A DNA stretch of 64,000 bases, from positions 186,001-250,000 of the forward strand of contig NZ_LT635468.1 in the NCBI RefSeq assembly GCF_900120295.1, given 5' to 3'. Positions 35,012 to 42,768 of this stretch are shown here, piece by piece. The DNA comes from Blautia sp. Marseille-P3201T (lineage in GTDB: Bacteria; Bacillota; Clostridia; Lachnospirales; Lachnospiraceae). The notes under the pieces were generated by a model. The model made no database searches, was not told the origin of the DNA, and saw nothing but the letters and a program-made list of their open reading frames with translations. Both the position numbers and the translations under genes were made by a program. Every line of letters begins with the position of its first letter. Position 1 is the first letter of the stretch.

Positions 35012-36283
35012 CTACGCACGATGTCCCCCAACCTGATTATTTCTTTCCCGATAGGTAGAACATTCCAACAGATTGGATCCCCGCATGATCGCATTTTTTC
35101 CATAACGCTTTTTCACCTGTAATACTGCTTCCTGCAGATGTCTTTCCTTTTCTGCTTTTATGGAATTCTGGAAAAGAGTATATTGCTGATAGCCTTCTGG
35201 TGTTATCTTATTTGCAATGATCTCTATCCGTCTGATCCCGGTATGTGGATCTGCGATCTTTCGATAAAGTGCTTCTACTGTATCAATCATTTCCTTGGAA
35301 CAATTGGTACGATCTGGAAACCTTACGGTTCCTTTCGATGGCTCCCTTTCAAAACGATGATCGTAAGCGATCCACAAGGTTACAGAATTCGTTACCAGTC
35401 CCTTTTCCACCAGATCCAAAACCAGTACATCTGTCATTTCTCTTACAACAACAGCAGCTTCTTCAAATGTGTAATTTCTCATCAATACCTGTCCATTGGA
35501 AAGACTATGCTCTTCTGTATGATAATTTTTGATATCACTCATTTTACAGGACTCACAGCCCCAGGCATGATCGATCAATAGTTCTGCATCGATTCCAAAC
35601 ATTTTATACAGCCAGTCTTCCGACTGGATAGAGGCAAGTGCGATATCCCCCATCGTTTGGATTCCATATCCGGCTAATTTTCTCTCTGTTCTGGAACCAA
35701 TGCGCCAGAAATCACTCAATGGTTTATGTTCCCATAACTGTTCCCGGTAAGAGATCTCATCCAACATTCCGATATGATCCTCTATATGTTTTGCCACAAT
35801 ATCCATTGCGATCTTTGCAAGATACAGGTTAGTTCCAATTCCTGCTGTTGCTGTAATTCCGGTTTCTTCCATGACCGCATCCATCAGTTTTTGTGCCATT
35901 TCTTTCTCTGTAAGGTGATACAGGGAAAGGTATCTTGTAACATCCATAAAGCACTCATCCACACTGTAAACATGGATATCTTCTTTTGCCACATAGTTTA
36001 AATAAATCCCGTATATCCTTGCCGAATACTCCATATAGAGCTGCATCCTCGGTTTTGCCACAATATATTCGATATGATCCGGTATCTCATGGATCCTGCA
36101 ACGGTTACGGATCCCCAGCTTTTTCATAGCCGGCGTGATGGCAAGGCAAATGGTGGATACCGATCGGTCCGGATCTGCAACAACCAGATTGGTAGTAAAC
36201 GGATCCAGTCCTCTTTCCACACACTCAACAGAAGCATAAAAAGATTTCAGATCAATACAGAGGAATGTTTCCTTCTGTTTCAA
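35012..36283 (-). CDS. Y-family DNA polymerase (UmuC/DinP-like)
   Basis: A ~423-residue translesion polymerase. The catalytic palm shows FLCIDLKSFYASVECVERG with the first metal-binding Asp, and VYSVDECFMDVTRYL with the Asp-Glu pair. Thumb (GIGTNLYLAKIAMDIVAKH) and little-finger domains follow. The likely start is a TTG at 36283 behind GGGAGGTGA; the frame opens at 36331. It forms an operon with the YolD-like gene. The intergenic region shared with the divergent XRE gene is full of AGGCAA operators, so it is probably repressed by that regulator and derepressed after DNA damage. Confidence 0.88.
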   Translation of the reverse strand: MKQKETFLCIDLKSFYASVECVERGLDPFTTNLVVADPDRSVSTICLAITPAMKKLGIRNRCRIHEIPDHIEYIVAKPRMQLYMEYSARIYGIYLNYVAKEDIHVYSVDECFMDVTRYLSLYHLTEKEMAQKLMDAVMEETGITATAGIGTNLYLAKIAMDIVAKHIEDHIGMLDEISYREQLWEHKPLSDFWRIGSRTERKLAGYGIQTMGDIALASIQSEDWLYKMFGIDAELLIDHAWGCESCKMSDIKNYHTEEHSLSNGQVLMRNYTFEEAAVVVREMTDVLVLDLVEKGLVTNSVTLWIAYDHRFEREPSKGTVRFPDRTNCSKEMIDTVEALYRKIADPHTGIRRIEIIANKITPEGYQQYTLFQNSIKAEKERHLQEAVLQVKKRYGKNAIMRGSNLLECSTYRERNNQVGGHRA

Positions 36284-36588
36284 ATCAATCACCTCCCATA
36301 AGTTGCCTATCTTTCTCCTTCCCCTAAGCAATCAGATCTCATCCCAACTCTTTTTCACACGATAGTGATCGTGTCAAAATAGGCAATTTTCAGTAAATCC
36401 ATTGACAAGAAAGGAAATATCATTTATATTATAGGCAAGTAGTTGCCTTTCTGTTGTGATTCACATTATAGGCAATCATTCGCCTCTTGTCAAGAGGCAA
36501 CTTGTTGATTATGGGAAATTTATTTCCTATCCCGTTTCAGCATCATACATAAAGATCCTGAAACGCCAATTAGAAAGTAGGTATTTTT
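36284..36588. promoter_or_regulatory. Divergent control region with AGGCAA operator repeats
   Basis: The 305-bp region between umuC-like and XRE genes contains many copies of (T)AGGCAA and its complement: near 36301-36306, 36381-36387, a dyad TAGGCAA-N3-TTGCCT at 36432-36447, TAGGCAA with CGCCT at 36463-36485, and AGGCAAC near 36496. A GATAGTGATCGTGTC dyad lies near 36360-36377. These are probable repressor sites. Confidence 0.65.
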
Positions 36589-36999
36589 ATGACATTCGGT
36601 GAAAAAGTGAAAAATTTAAGAAAGAACAAAGGACTCAACCAAACCCAATTAGCCGATGCTGTCGGTGTCTCCCTTCGGACTGTTCGGGGATGGGAAATTG
36701 AAGGCCGTTATCCAAAGAAACATGACCTTTACCAGAAACTTGCAGACATTTTAAGCTGCGATATCTCCTATCTCATGACAGAAGAAGAGGCTTTTATCAC
36801 AGAAGCATCTGAACAATTTGGAAACCGTGGAGCAAAACAGGCTCAGCAGATCTTAGAACAGGCCGCTGCAATGTTCGCTGGCGGGGAGCTTTCTGATGAA
36901 GACAAAACAGCCTTTATGGATGAGATCCAGTCTTTATATCTGGATTCCAAGAGACGTGCAAAGAAATTTACACCAAAGAAATATTTAGATGCCAAATAG
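36589..36999 (+). CDS. ImmR-type XRE repressor
   Basis: A 136-residue protein. The Cro/C1 helix-turn-helix is at residues 3-60: GEKVKNLRKNKGLNQTQLAD and VSLRTVRGWEIEGRYPKK. The C-terminal half is helical (GAKQAQQILEQAAAMFAGGE) and probably dimerises. It is read divergently from the Y-family polymerase and followed by an ImmA-type peptidase. This matches the ICEBs1 immR-immA plan, in which the peptidase cleaves the repressor after DNA damage. AGAAAGTAGG precedes the ATG. The AGGCAA repeats next door are the likely operators. Confidence 0.8.
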   Translation: MTFGEKVKNLRKNKGLNQTQLADAVGVSLRTVRGWEIEGRYPKKHDLYQKLADILSCDISYLMTEEEAFITEASEQFGNRGAKQAQQILEQAAAMFAGGELSDEDKTAFMDEIQSLYLDSKRRAKKFTPKKYLDAK

Positions 37000-37092
37000 A
37001 TGGGGTGATTATGGGACAGCCTATAGGATATAGTTTTATTGTCAAAAGTACCATTACCCGCTTCTATTTGATTCATACACGAGGTGATATAT

Positions 37093-37608
37093 TTGGGGAA
37101 TTCATATATTTACAACAAAGTAGAAAAACTTGTAAAAAAGTTCAAGACCAGGGATCCTTTTGAAATATTGGAAGAAATGAATGTGATCGTTGGTGAAACA
37201 GACCGCTACGAAAAATTAAAGGGATACTGTTTCATGAGCTGCCAGACCATTTATGTTATGGTAAGCAGTTTTCTCTCTGAGGAAGAGAAAAAGATTGTTG
37301 CCGCCCACGAACTCGGTCACATCATTCTGCATCGTTCTCAGCTCAAAATGGCGCCGATGAAAGATGATGTCTTATATAACATGAGGGATAATACGGAATA
37401 CGAAGCGAACCTTTTCGCTGCAGATCTTATCCTGGATGATAAAGAAATCGCAGACCTGTCAAAGAACGAAGACCTGAACTATTTCGGGCTCTGTAGCTGC
37501 TTAAACTCCAGTCCGGAACTCATGAGCTTCAAGTTATACAGTCTGATCAAGCGTGGTCAGAACTACAATATGCCGCTGGAAATACAGAGCAACTTCCTGG
37601 CCAAATAA
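37093..37608 (+). CDS. ImmA/IrrE-type metallopeptidase
   Basis: A ~171-residue protein with the zinc-protease motif AAHELGHIILHRSQLK (HExxH plus downstream EYEANLFAADLIL, which supplies the third ligand). This is the ImmA/IrrE (COG2856) family; ImmA cleaves the partner repressor. The frame opens at a GTG at 37084, but GAGGTGAT four bases before TTG at 37093 fits better. It lies about 90 bases after the repressor gene in the same direction. A terminator follows. Confidence 0.85.
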   Translation: MGNSYIYNKVEKLVKKFKTRDPFEILEEMNVIVGETDRYEKLKGYCFMSCQTIYVMVSSFLSEEEKKIVAAHELGHIILHRSQLKMAPMKDDVLYNMRDNTEYEANLFAADLILDDKEIADLSKNEDLNYFGLCSCLNSSPELMSFKLYSLIKRGQNYNMPLEIQSNFLAK

Positions 37609-37613
37609 AATTT

Positions 37614-37644
37614 GCCCGTTCCATACAACTGAACGGGCTTTTCT
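37614..37644 (+). terminator. Terminator after the ImmA-like gene
   Basis: GCCCGTT (37614-37620) pairs with AACGGGC (37632-37638), followed by TTTTCTTAT. Confidence 0.75.
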
Positions 37645-37667
37645 TATATCCATATGTGAAGATTCTT

Positions 37668-37829
37668 TTATTTCAGTTCTCCATGCTTATTTTCAAATTC
37701 CATGATTGCCTGACGTATTAAATATAGCACTTCTCCATTGATCGAACGCCCTTCAAATTCTGCCAGGCTTTTCAGTTTTTTATGCGTTTCAGCATCAATC
37801 CGTAATCCTAAATGCTTCTCTTTCTCCAT
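37668..37829 (-). CDS. Arc-like ribbon-helix-helix regulator
   Basis: A 53-residue protein reading MEKEKHLGLRIDAETHKKLK then SLAEFEGRSINGEVLYL and ending near FENKHGELK. The LRIDAE beta strand with two helices and the GRSINGEV turn is the Arc/MetJ-type DNA-binding fold. GGAGAG lies 8 bases before the ATG. The divergent region ahead of it (37851-37933) carries five AAGTWCA repeats, the likely binding sites, so it probably controls itself and the divergent membrane-protein gene. Confidence 0.75.
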   Translation of the reverse strand: MEKEKHLGLRIDAETHKKLKSLAEFEGRSINGEVLYLIRQAIMEFENKHGELK

Positions 37830-37850
37830 GATTATTCTCTCCATCTCTAT

Positions 37851-37933
37851 AAGTACATATTAAGTTCATATTTCAAGTTCATTTTAAGTACAAATAATGG
37901 TAGAATGTTTTAAATGGACTTATTTTAAGTACA
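37851..37933. promoter_or_regulatory. AAGTWCA operator repeats
   Basis: Five copies of AAGTACA or AAGTTCA start at 37851, 37862, 37875, 37886 and 37927. The 11-13-base spacing of the first four is near one helical turn, as expected for cooperative RHH binding. They lie between divergent genes at 37829 and 37962. Confidence 0.65.
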
Positions 37934-37961
37934 CTATATTTTTTCACGGAGGAATTCAATT

Positions 37962-38672
37962 ATGCATGAAAAAAGAAAAAAATATTATCATATCAGAAAA
38001 GATTTATTCTGGTGCACCATCCTATTAGCTATATCCTTTCTCATCGGTTATGCTATACATCACCGCATTTTTCTAACACATTCCCTGAAAGCAGATGCCC
38101 CAAAAGAACGGACAGAAATAACCTTTGACGATCTGCAATCAAATCTGAAAGATATCTCTATATGCTATTTATGTGGAAGTTCTGATTATAGTATGATGGA
38201 CTATTATCGAAAATTTGATACGGTTGGACTGATTTCCCTCAATGACTGGTACGTCTTAGATTTCCAACTAAAAGCATATGATGAAAACGGAAATGAAATA
38301 CCAAATAAAACCGGTTCAAATATACTTTTTGGAAACACCGGCGAAATCACGTATTCCTCTCATGGAGATGTTTCCAGAGGAATGGCTGAGATAGATATCA
38401 CGTTACCGGAAAACTACAAATTGAACAAAAGAAATCTAACGGATCATCTCTGCCAAGGTTGCCTTGATAAAGTTGCTGCTTCCTTAGAACATTGGAAATA
38501 TGAAAACGAAAAGAAAGAACCGATTCCTCTGTGTTTGGTTGATTTTAAAACTCTTGATATTTATTCCTTACAAGATTATTACCGATCAATTTTCATCCGG
38601 GATTATTATGTGGAAATGGAGTTTGAAGACAATTCCGTAGAAACAAAAGCCTTTTATCTACCGGAAATATAA
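37962..38672 (+). CDS. Membrane-anchored protein of unknown function
   Basis: A 236-residue protein with a single N-terminal transmembrane helix (about residues 15-36, WCTILLAISFLIGYAIHHRI) and an extracytoplasmic domain. CYLCG near residue 68 and CQGC near 166 could form a metal site or disulfides. I do not recognise the family. A GGAGGAATTC site precedes the ATG. The AAGTWCA repeats upstream suggest control by the adjacent RHH protein. Possible roles include surface or entry exclusion, but nothing shows this. Confidence 0.55.
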   Translation: MHEKRKKYYHIRKDLFWCTILLAISFLIGYAIHHRIFLTHSLKADAPKERTEITFDDLQSNLKDISICYLCGSSDYSMMDYYRKFDTVGLISLNDWYVLDFQLKAYDENGNEIPNKTGSNILFGNTGEITYSSHGDVSRGMAEIDITLPENYKLNKRNLTDHLCQGCLDKVAASLEHWKYENEKKEPIPLCLVDFKTLDIYSLQDYYRSIFIRDYYVEMEFEDNSVETKAFYLPEI

Positions 38673-38731
38673 AAATTATGATATACTGAAAAAAACGACA
38701 AATCTGAATTTTAAAAAGGAGTGTGATGACC

Positions 38732-38836
38732 ATGATTTTTGATTTTGAGCCTTGGCAATTAGATATTGATATTGACTTAACTAAACAATTATATAGAAGT
38801 TGTAAAGGAGACTTTGTATGGGTAGAAAAGAAATAA
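38732..38836 (+). pseudogene. Short fragment upstream of lnu
   Basis: A 34-residue frame (MIFDFEPWQLDIDIDLTKQL and a short tail) with a good AAAGGAG site upstream overlaps the start of the lnu gene by 19 bases. The beginning looks like a real protein N-terminus, but the frame then runs into the lnu ribosome site. It is probably the start of a gene cut when lnu was acquired; it may now act in translational coupling. Confidence 0.4.
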
Positions 38837-39309
38837 CAACAAAAGAAGATTTAATGAAAGTAATAGAATTATTCGAAAATACTGGAATTACATACTGGTT
38901 GGATGGCGGATGGGGTGTAGATATTTTAGCTGGTAAACAAACAAGAATTCATAGAGATATAGATATAAATTTTGATGCTCAACATACGGAAAAATTGTTA
39001 AATGTGCTTTTGAATCTGGGCTATAAAATTGATACAGACTGGAAACCGGTTAGAATAGAGTTATATAGTGATGAACTTGGTTACTTAGACATTCACCCGT
39101 TCGTTTTAAATGAGGACGGAACTTCAAAACAAGCTGATTTAGAGGGTGGATGGTATGAGTTTGAAAAAGATTACTTTGGTAGTGTTTTTTTTGAAGGCAA
39201 AACAATTCCTTGTATATCTTTAAAAGGCCAAAAAGTTTTCCATTCAGGTTATGAATTAAGAGATAAAGATAAGCATGATATTTCAATTCTTGAAAGTTTA
39301 TCAAAATAA
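38818..39309 (+). CDS. lnu: Lincosamide nucleotidyltransferase, Lnu(C)-like
   Basis: A 163-residue nucleotidyltransferase that adenylylates lincomycin and clindamycin. The catalytic pattern is WLDGGWGVDILAGKQTR followed by HRDIDINFD, the GG/GS-x9-DxD signature of this small-enzyme family. Length and sequence fit the Lnu(C)/Lnu(P)/Lnu(D) branch rather than the larger Lnu(B)/(F) branch; the exact allele needs comparison. AAAGGAGACTTTGT lies upstream. Its AT-rich DNA and the adjacent gene fragment mark it as a late insertion into the element backbone. Confidence 0.85.
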   Translation: MGRKEITTKEDLMKVIELFENTGITYWLDGGWGVDILAGKQTRIHRDIDINFDAQHTEKLLNVLLNLGYKIDTDWKPVRIELYSDELGYLDIHPFVLNEDGTSKQADLEGGWYEFEKDYFGSVFFEGKTIPCISLKGQKVFHSGYELRDKDKHDISILESLSK

Positions 39310-39355
39310 CATTGCTGTAATTTCTAAGATAAATTTCAGTTTGGACTTTTCTTAT

Positions 39356-39382
39356 AGAGCCTTTCCATGAAGGAGAGGCTCT
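39356..39382 (+). terminator. Terminator after lnu
   Basis: AGAGCCT (39356-39362) pairs with AGGCTCT (39376-39382), followed by ATTTTC. Confidence 0.7.
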
Positions 39383-39430
39383 ATTTTCATCTGAAATCAC
39401 TAAGACTCTTTCAACTATCATCATCTTTTC

Positions 39431-39727
39431 TTAACCTAAAATCAATGCACATATTTTTTCTCTAAGTAAGTCGATTACAGTATCTATAAATTCTCCGGCA
39501 AATAAGATAAAGATCAGAACACCTCCCATACAAGCCAGAAAAGCTGCCTGTAGCCAGTCTTGATAACAGATTACTGTTCCAATGAACAACGCCATAATTC
39601 CAAATCCCAATATTTTTTTTGCGACTGCCACCATATGTACTAATAGCTTCACTCCGACACCTATGATCGAAATGATAAACCACAATGGAATCAATAACAC
39701 TTTTCCTGCCACTTTTAAAATACCCAT
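39431..39727 (-). CDS. Small multi-pass membrane protein of ICE backbone
   Basis: A 98-residue protein beginning MGILKVAGKVLLIPLWFIIS. Three hydrophobic helices are visible (about residues 8-35, 40-58 and 60-85), then a short amphipathic tail. Proteins like this (CD1845-like) follow repA in Tn1549-type elements; the function is unknown. AGGAGG six bases before the ATG at 39727 sets the start; the frame opens at 39763. It lies 10 bases after repA. Confidence 0.65.
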   Translation of the reverse strand: MGILKVAGKVLLIPLWFIISIIGVGVKLLVHMVAVAKKILGFGIMALFIGTVICYQDWLQAAFLACMGGVLIFILFAGEFIDTVIDLLREKICALILG

Positions 39728-39737
39728 ATCTGTCCTC

Positions 39738-40736
39738 CTATCTTGCCAGCCACGGCATATCATGATTTACTTCTGCTCGGTAATATCCACTGATTGTTGA
39801 AGGTGCATTGAACAATGCCGCAAGTAAATATTTCTTGATATTCTTGATTTTACTCGTATTTCCTTCCAGACAATGCAGCACATACTCTACATGGGAATAA
39901 TCCAGCTTCATGAATTTTCCTCTTACCAAGGCTCCTGAATACCAGTTGCTTGCAATCAGTACTTTATCACTCTTACACATAACAGTCTCTACGATCAGAT
40001 CCACGATTTCATCAATCTGATTTTTGTCATGAGGATGACTCACTAACAAAGAATCATAATCCAGATTGTCTTTGATCAGAGATTGATACGCATGTAACGT
40101 TTCCATCTCATCCTCTTCGGATCCTATCCCACCTGCAGATACGATATGATTAGATTTATTCTCACTAAGATTAGTATTGTTAATATTAGTATTATTAGAG
40201 TTTGAAATGTAAACTTCTTGAAGTTTATTTTCGGGACTTCTTGAAGTTTGTTTTTCGGACTTCTTGAAGTTTGAAATGTAAACTTCTTCTGTCTCTTCTT
40301 CCTCTACAGAAGTTTGATTTATAAACTTCACCATCTTTGATTTTTCTTTTTTCTGTTCCTCACATTCCTCCTGAACAAATGATTTTACATAGATGATCGT
40401 AACCTTTCCAAAGCCCTGTCTGCGCTTTTCAATCAAACCTATCCCTTTTTCATCATCCAGCTCCTGAAGAGATTTCACCGCTTTATTTCTGCCACAATTC
40501 AATAATTCCATGATATCTTCAATGGAAAAATAGATATATGCCCGATTTTCTTCATCAAACCACTGATTCTTAATGGATAAAGACATTCTGTCCAGCATCA
40601 AACCGTATAAGATCTTCGCATCACTGGAAAGATCCTTAAAACAGTCATTGGTAAATAACGCTTTGGGTATTCTGTAAAAACTAAACTGGTCTGCTTCTGT
40701 TCCATAAAAATATTTAAAATTCATTTTTTTGTCCAT
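39738..40736 (-). CDS. repA: RepA_N-type replication initiator
   Basis: A 332-residue RepA_N-family protein. The N-terminal domain reads NFKYFYGTEADQFSFYRIPK and DLSSDAKILYGLMLDRM with IEDIMELLNCGRNKAVKSL, the conserved winged-helix fold that binds the origin. The middle (~165-225) is low-complexity and encodes DNA repeats (40211-40328). The C-terminal domain ends in KNIKKYLLAALFNAPST. GGGAGG lies before the ATG at 40736; the frame opens at 40847. RepA_N proteins initiate replication in plasmids and some ICEs, so the excised form may replicate with ParA/ParB. Confidence 0.85.
   Translation of the reverse strand: MDKKMNFKYFYGTEADQFSFYRIPKALFTNDCFKDLSSDAKILYGLMLDRMSLSIKNQWFDEENRAYIYFSIEDIMELLNCGRNKAVKSLQELDDEKGIGLIEKRRQGFGKVTIIYVKSFVQEECEEQKKEKSKMVKFINQTSVEEEETEEVYISNFKKSEKQTSRSPENKLQEVYISNSNNTNINNTNLSENKSNHIVSAGGIGSEEDEMETLHAYQSLIKDNLDYDSLLVSHPHDKNQIDEIVDLIVETVMCKSDKVLIASNWYSGALVRGKFMKLDYSHVEYVLHCLEGNTSKIKNIKKYLLAALFNAPSTISGYYRAEVNHDMPWLAR
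40211..40328. repeat. Iterons inside repA, candidate origin of replication
   Basis: Palindromic units AAACTTCTTGAAGTTT (40211-40226), ACTTCTTGAAGTTT (40237-40250 and 40259-40272), AAACTTCTT near 40280 and AGAAGTTTGATTTATAAACTTC-like pairs up to 40328 lie in the central coding region. RepA_N plasmids characteristically carry their origin within rep, so this is the expected position. Confidence 0.65.
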
Positions 40737-40825
40737 GTATCTTCCTCCCTTCCTTTCTCTCATAGAAGTCCTTTTTTTAAACTTCTGTATCTCTTTTTCT
40801 TTGGGGTATCTTATTTTGACACCCC

Positions 40826-41725
40826 TTATTCCTGTTCTCTTTTCCATTGTTCCAGTAATGCCTCAATCACCTTTTCCATATCCGTTTCCGAATAATCTTC
40901 CGGAAAATACTTTGTGAGCTTCTTTCCTGATAACACCACTTTTCGTTCCGGTGCTTTTACTGCTATGCAGCTATTAAAAATCGAAATCATAAATCCCTGG
41001 TTCACCGATCCTTCTTCCAACTGTTTTCTCAAAGCTGTAATCTGCTTTGGTTTAACAAATCCTGTATCACGGATATACTCGTAGATCCATTTCTGTATTT
41101 CCTTTTCAATGTAGGAAATATCAACGGCAATGGTAAAATTCAATTTTTTTGCATCTACCATATCTAATAATTCTGGAATCAATTCTGTAAGGCGAATGTA
41201 ACGCTGAACATTACGAGCGCTCTCTCCTACCTGTTCAGCTATAACTACATCAGTACGATACTTCGTGCCATTTTGGCACAAAGTTAAATCGTTTCTTACC
41301 CCTTGTCTCTTCATTGCCTCCAATTTCATTCTATAAGCAAATGCTTTTTCGCTCGGAAGTAACTCTTCTCGTTGGATATTGGCATCTACCATAGCGATGA
41401 CTGCATCATCATCGGATAATTCTCTCACAATTGCAGGAATTGTTGCCAATCCAGCTATAACAGCCGCGTGCATTCTTCGATGACCTGAGATCATCTCATA
41501 TCCATTTTCACCATCGGACCGTAACAAAACTGGTGTCAATACCCCGTAGGTCTTTACACTCTCTACTAAATCTGCCATCTTTTCATCATCCAATACTTTG
41601 AAAGGATGATCTTTAAATGCATGTATTCTGTTGATTTCTATTTCCATTGCAGACTCTTCATTGACTACTCCTAGCAATTCATCAATGCTTGTCAATTTGA
41701 TTTTTTCTCCACTTCTACTTTTCAT
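40826..41725 (-). CDS. parB: ParB/RepB-family partition protein
   Basis: A 299-residue partition protein. The ParB N-terminal domain is seen in VLDDEKMADLVESVKTYGVL, PVLLR and the CTPase box SGHRRMHAA; DANIQREELLPSEKAFAYRM leads into the helix-turn-helix (AEQVGESARNVQRYIRL). The C-terminal part is a helical dimerisation region. It overlaps ParA by 11 bases and forms a replication-maintenance cassette with RepA. A parS site is not identified. Confidence 0.9.
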   Translation of the reverse strand: MKSRSGEKIKLTSIDELLGVVNEESAMEIEINRIHAFKDHPFKVLDDEKMADLVESVKTYGVLTPVLLRSDGENGYEMISGHRRMHAAVIAGLATIPAIVRELSDDDAVIAMVDANIQREELLPSEKAFAYRMKLEAMKRQGVRNDLTLCQNGTKYRTDVVIAEQVGESARNVQRYIRLTELIPELLDMVDAKKLNFTIAVDISYIEKEIQKWIYEYIRDTGFVKPKQITALRKQLEEGSVNQGFMISIFNSCIAVKAPERKVVLSGKKLTKYFPEDYSETDMEKVIEALLEQWKREQE

Positions 41726-42500
41726 TTTCCAAAACCTCCTGCGTCAGATTTTCATAAGCCATAGATACTTTTCCATTTGGACAATGACAATAAATACTTT
41801 TTCCTTCCGCACTTGCTTCAGCTACCTTAACTGATAATGGAATGACATTTTCAAAGATAGAAATCTTAGATCCATAAGTTTCTCTCACTCTAGAAGCAAT
41901 ATCTTTGGCGTAATTAGTACGAAAATCCACCATTGTCAAAAGAATTCCCTGTATCGTCAGCTTCCGGTTCAATCTCTTCTTTACCATAGAAATAGTCCTG
42001 ATCAACTGTTGAAGTCCTTTAACCGGCAGATATGCAGCTTGTACAGGTATCAGAACCGTATCAGAAGCTACTAAAGCATTGATGGTCATCATGCCTAAAC
42101 TCGGCATACAATCAATTAAAATATAATCGTATCGTGATCGCATCGTATCAATATATTCCTTCATGATCAGCTCTCTGCTCATTACATTACTCATGGTTAC
42201 TTCTAAAGCAGATAACTCAATATTGGCCGGTAGGAGATCCACTTGTTCCTCATGATGTAAAATGCCTTCGTCCTCAGCAATTTCCTCGTCATTGATAATA
42301 TTCATCATAATAGTTGCAAGTGTAGTTCCAATATCATCCGGTTCTACATACCCAAGACTAGCAGTCAAACTTCCCTGTGGATCCGCATCGATCAATAACA
42401 CTTTTTTTCCTTGTCTTGCCAATCCTACCCCAAGATTTAAAGTCGTTGTACTTTTTGCAACTCCGCCTTTCTGGTTTGCTACTGAAATAACCTTTCCCAT
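41715..42500 (-). CDS. parA: ParA-family partition ATPase
   Basis: A 261-residue deviant-Walker ATPase. Motifs: SVANQKGGVAKSTTTLNLG (KGGxxKS/T), DYILIDCMPSLGMMTINALV and a LIDADPQGSL box. ParA proteins position the circular element intermediate on the nucleoid together with ParB. The excisionase-like gene upstream ends 22 bases inside the parA start, so translation is coupled. ParA at the start of the right arm is standard for Tn1549-type elements. Confidence 0.92.
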   Translation of the reverse strand: MGKVISVANQKGGVAKSTTTLNLGVGLARQGKKVLLIDADPQGSLTASLGYVEPDDIGTTLATIMMNIINDEEIAEDEGILHHEEQVDLLPANIELSALEVTMSNVMSRELIMKEYIDTMRSRYDYILIDCMPSLGMMTINALVASDTVLIPVQAAYLPVKGLQQLIRTISMVKKRLNRKLTIQGILLTMVDFRTNYAKDIASRVRETYGSKISIFENVIPLSVKVAEASAEGKSIYCHCPNGKVSMAYENLTQEVLENEK

Positions 42501-42718
42501 TCTTCTTTCTCCCTTCTGATATTTTCTCTCAGATATTTTTCAAATGTGCTTCGCTTAATTAGAACTTTTTTTCCAACCTTATAAACTGCTCCTGCCTTGT
42601 GAGATAATCTTACGATTGGCTTATATCCAAGCTCGTAATAATCCATAGCTTGTTTATAACTTATAAATTCATGTTGCATAAATTCTATATCTTCATCATC
42701 AATAAGATTAGAAAACAT
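42479..42718 (-). CDS. Excisionase-like small protein (DUF6462 type), second copy
   Basis: A 79-residue protein beginning MFSNLIDDEDIEFMQHEF. It shares SYKQAMDYYELGYKPIVRLS and AGAVYKVGKKVLIKRSTFEK with the paralogue at 42769-43005 and with 1662-1871. The pattern (short helix, a winged-helix core, a hydrophobic strand VLIKR) is typical of excisionase-like regulators. GGAAAGG five bases before ATG at 42718 supports this start; the frame opens at 42736. It overlaps parA and may regulate it. Confidence 0.65.
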   Translation of the reverse strand: MFSNLIDDEDIEFMQHEFISYKQAMDYYELGYKPIVRLSHKAGAVYKVGKKVLIKRSTFEKYLRENIRREKEEWERLFQ

Positions 42719-42768
42719 CCATACCTTTCCATGCATCTCAACTAAATTCCTTTCTCCGATTTGTCATC

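Noticed and set aside
37011-37163. A 50-codon frame starting MGQPIGYSFIV after GGGGTGATT, overlapping the ImmA-like gene
   Set aside because: It overlaps a well-supported gene for most of its length, resembles no known family, and may only couple translation from repressor to peptidase.
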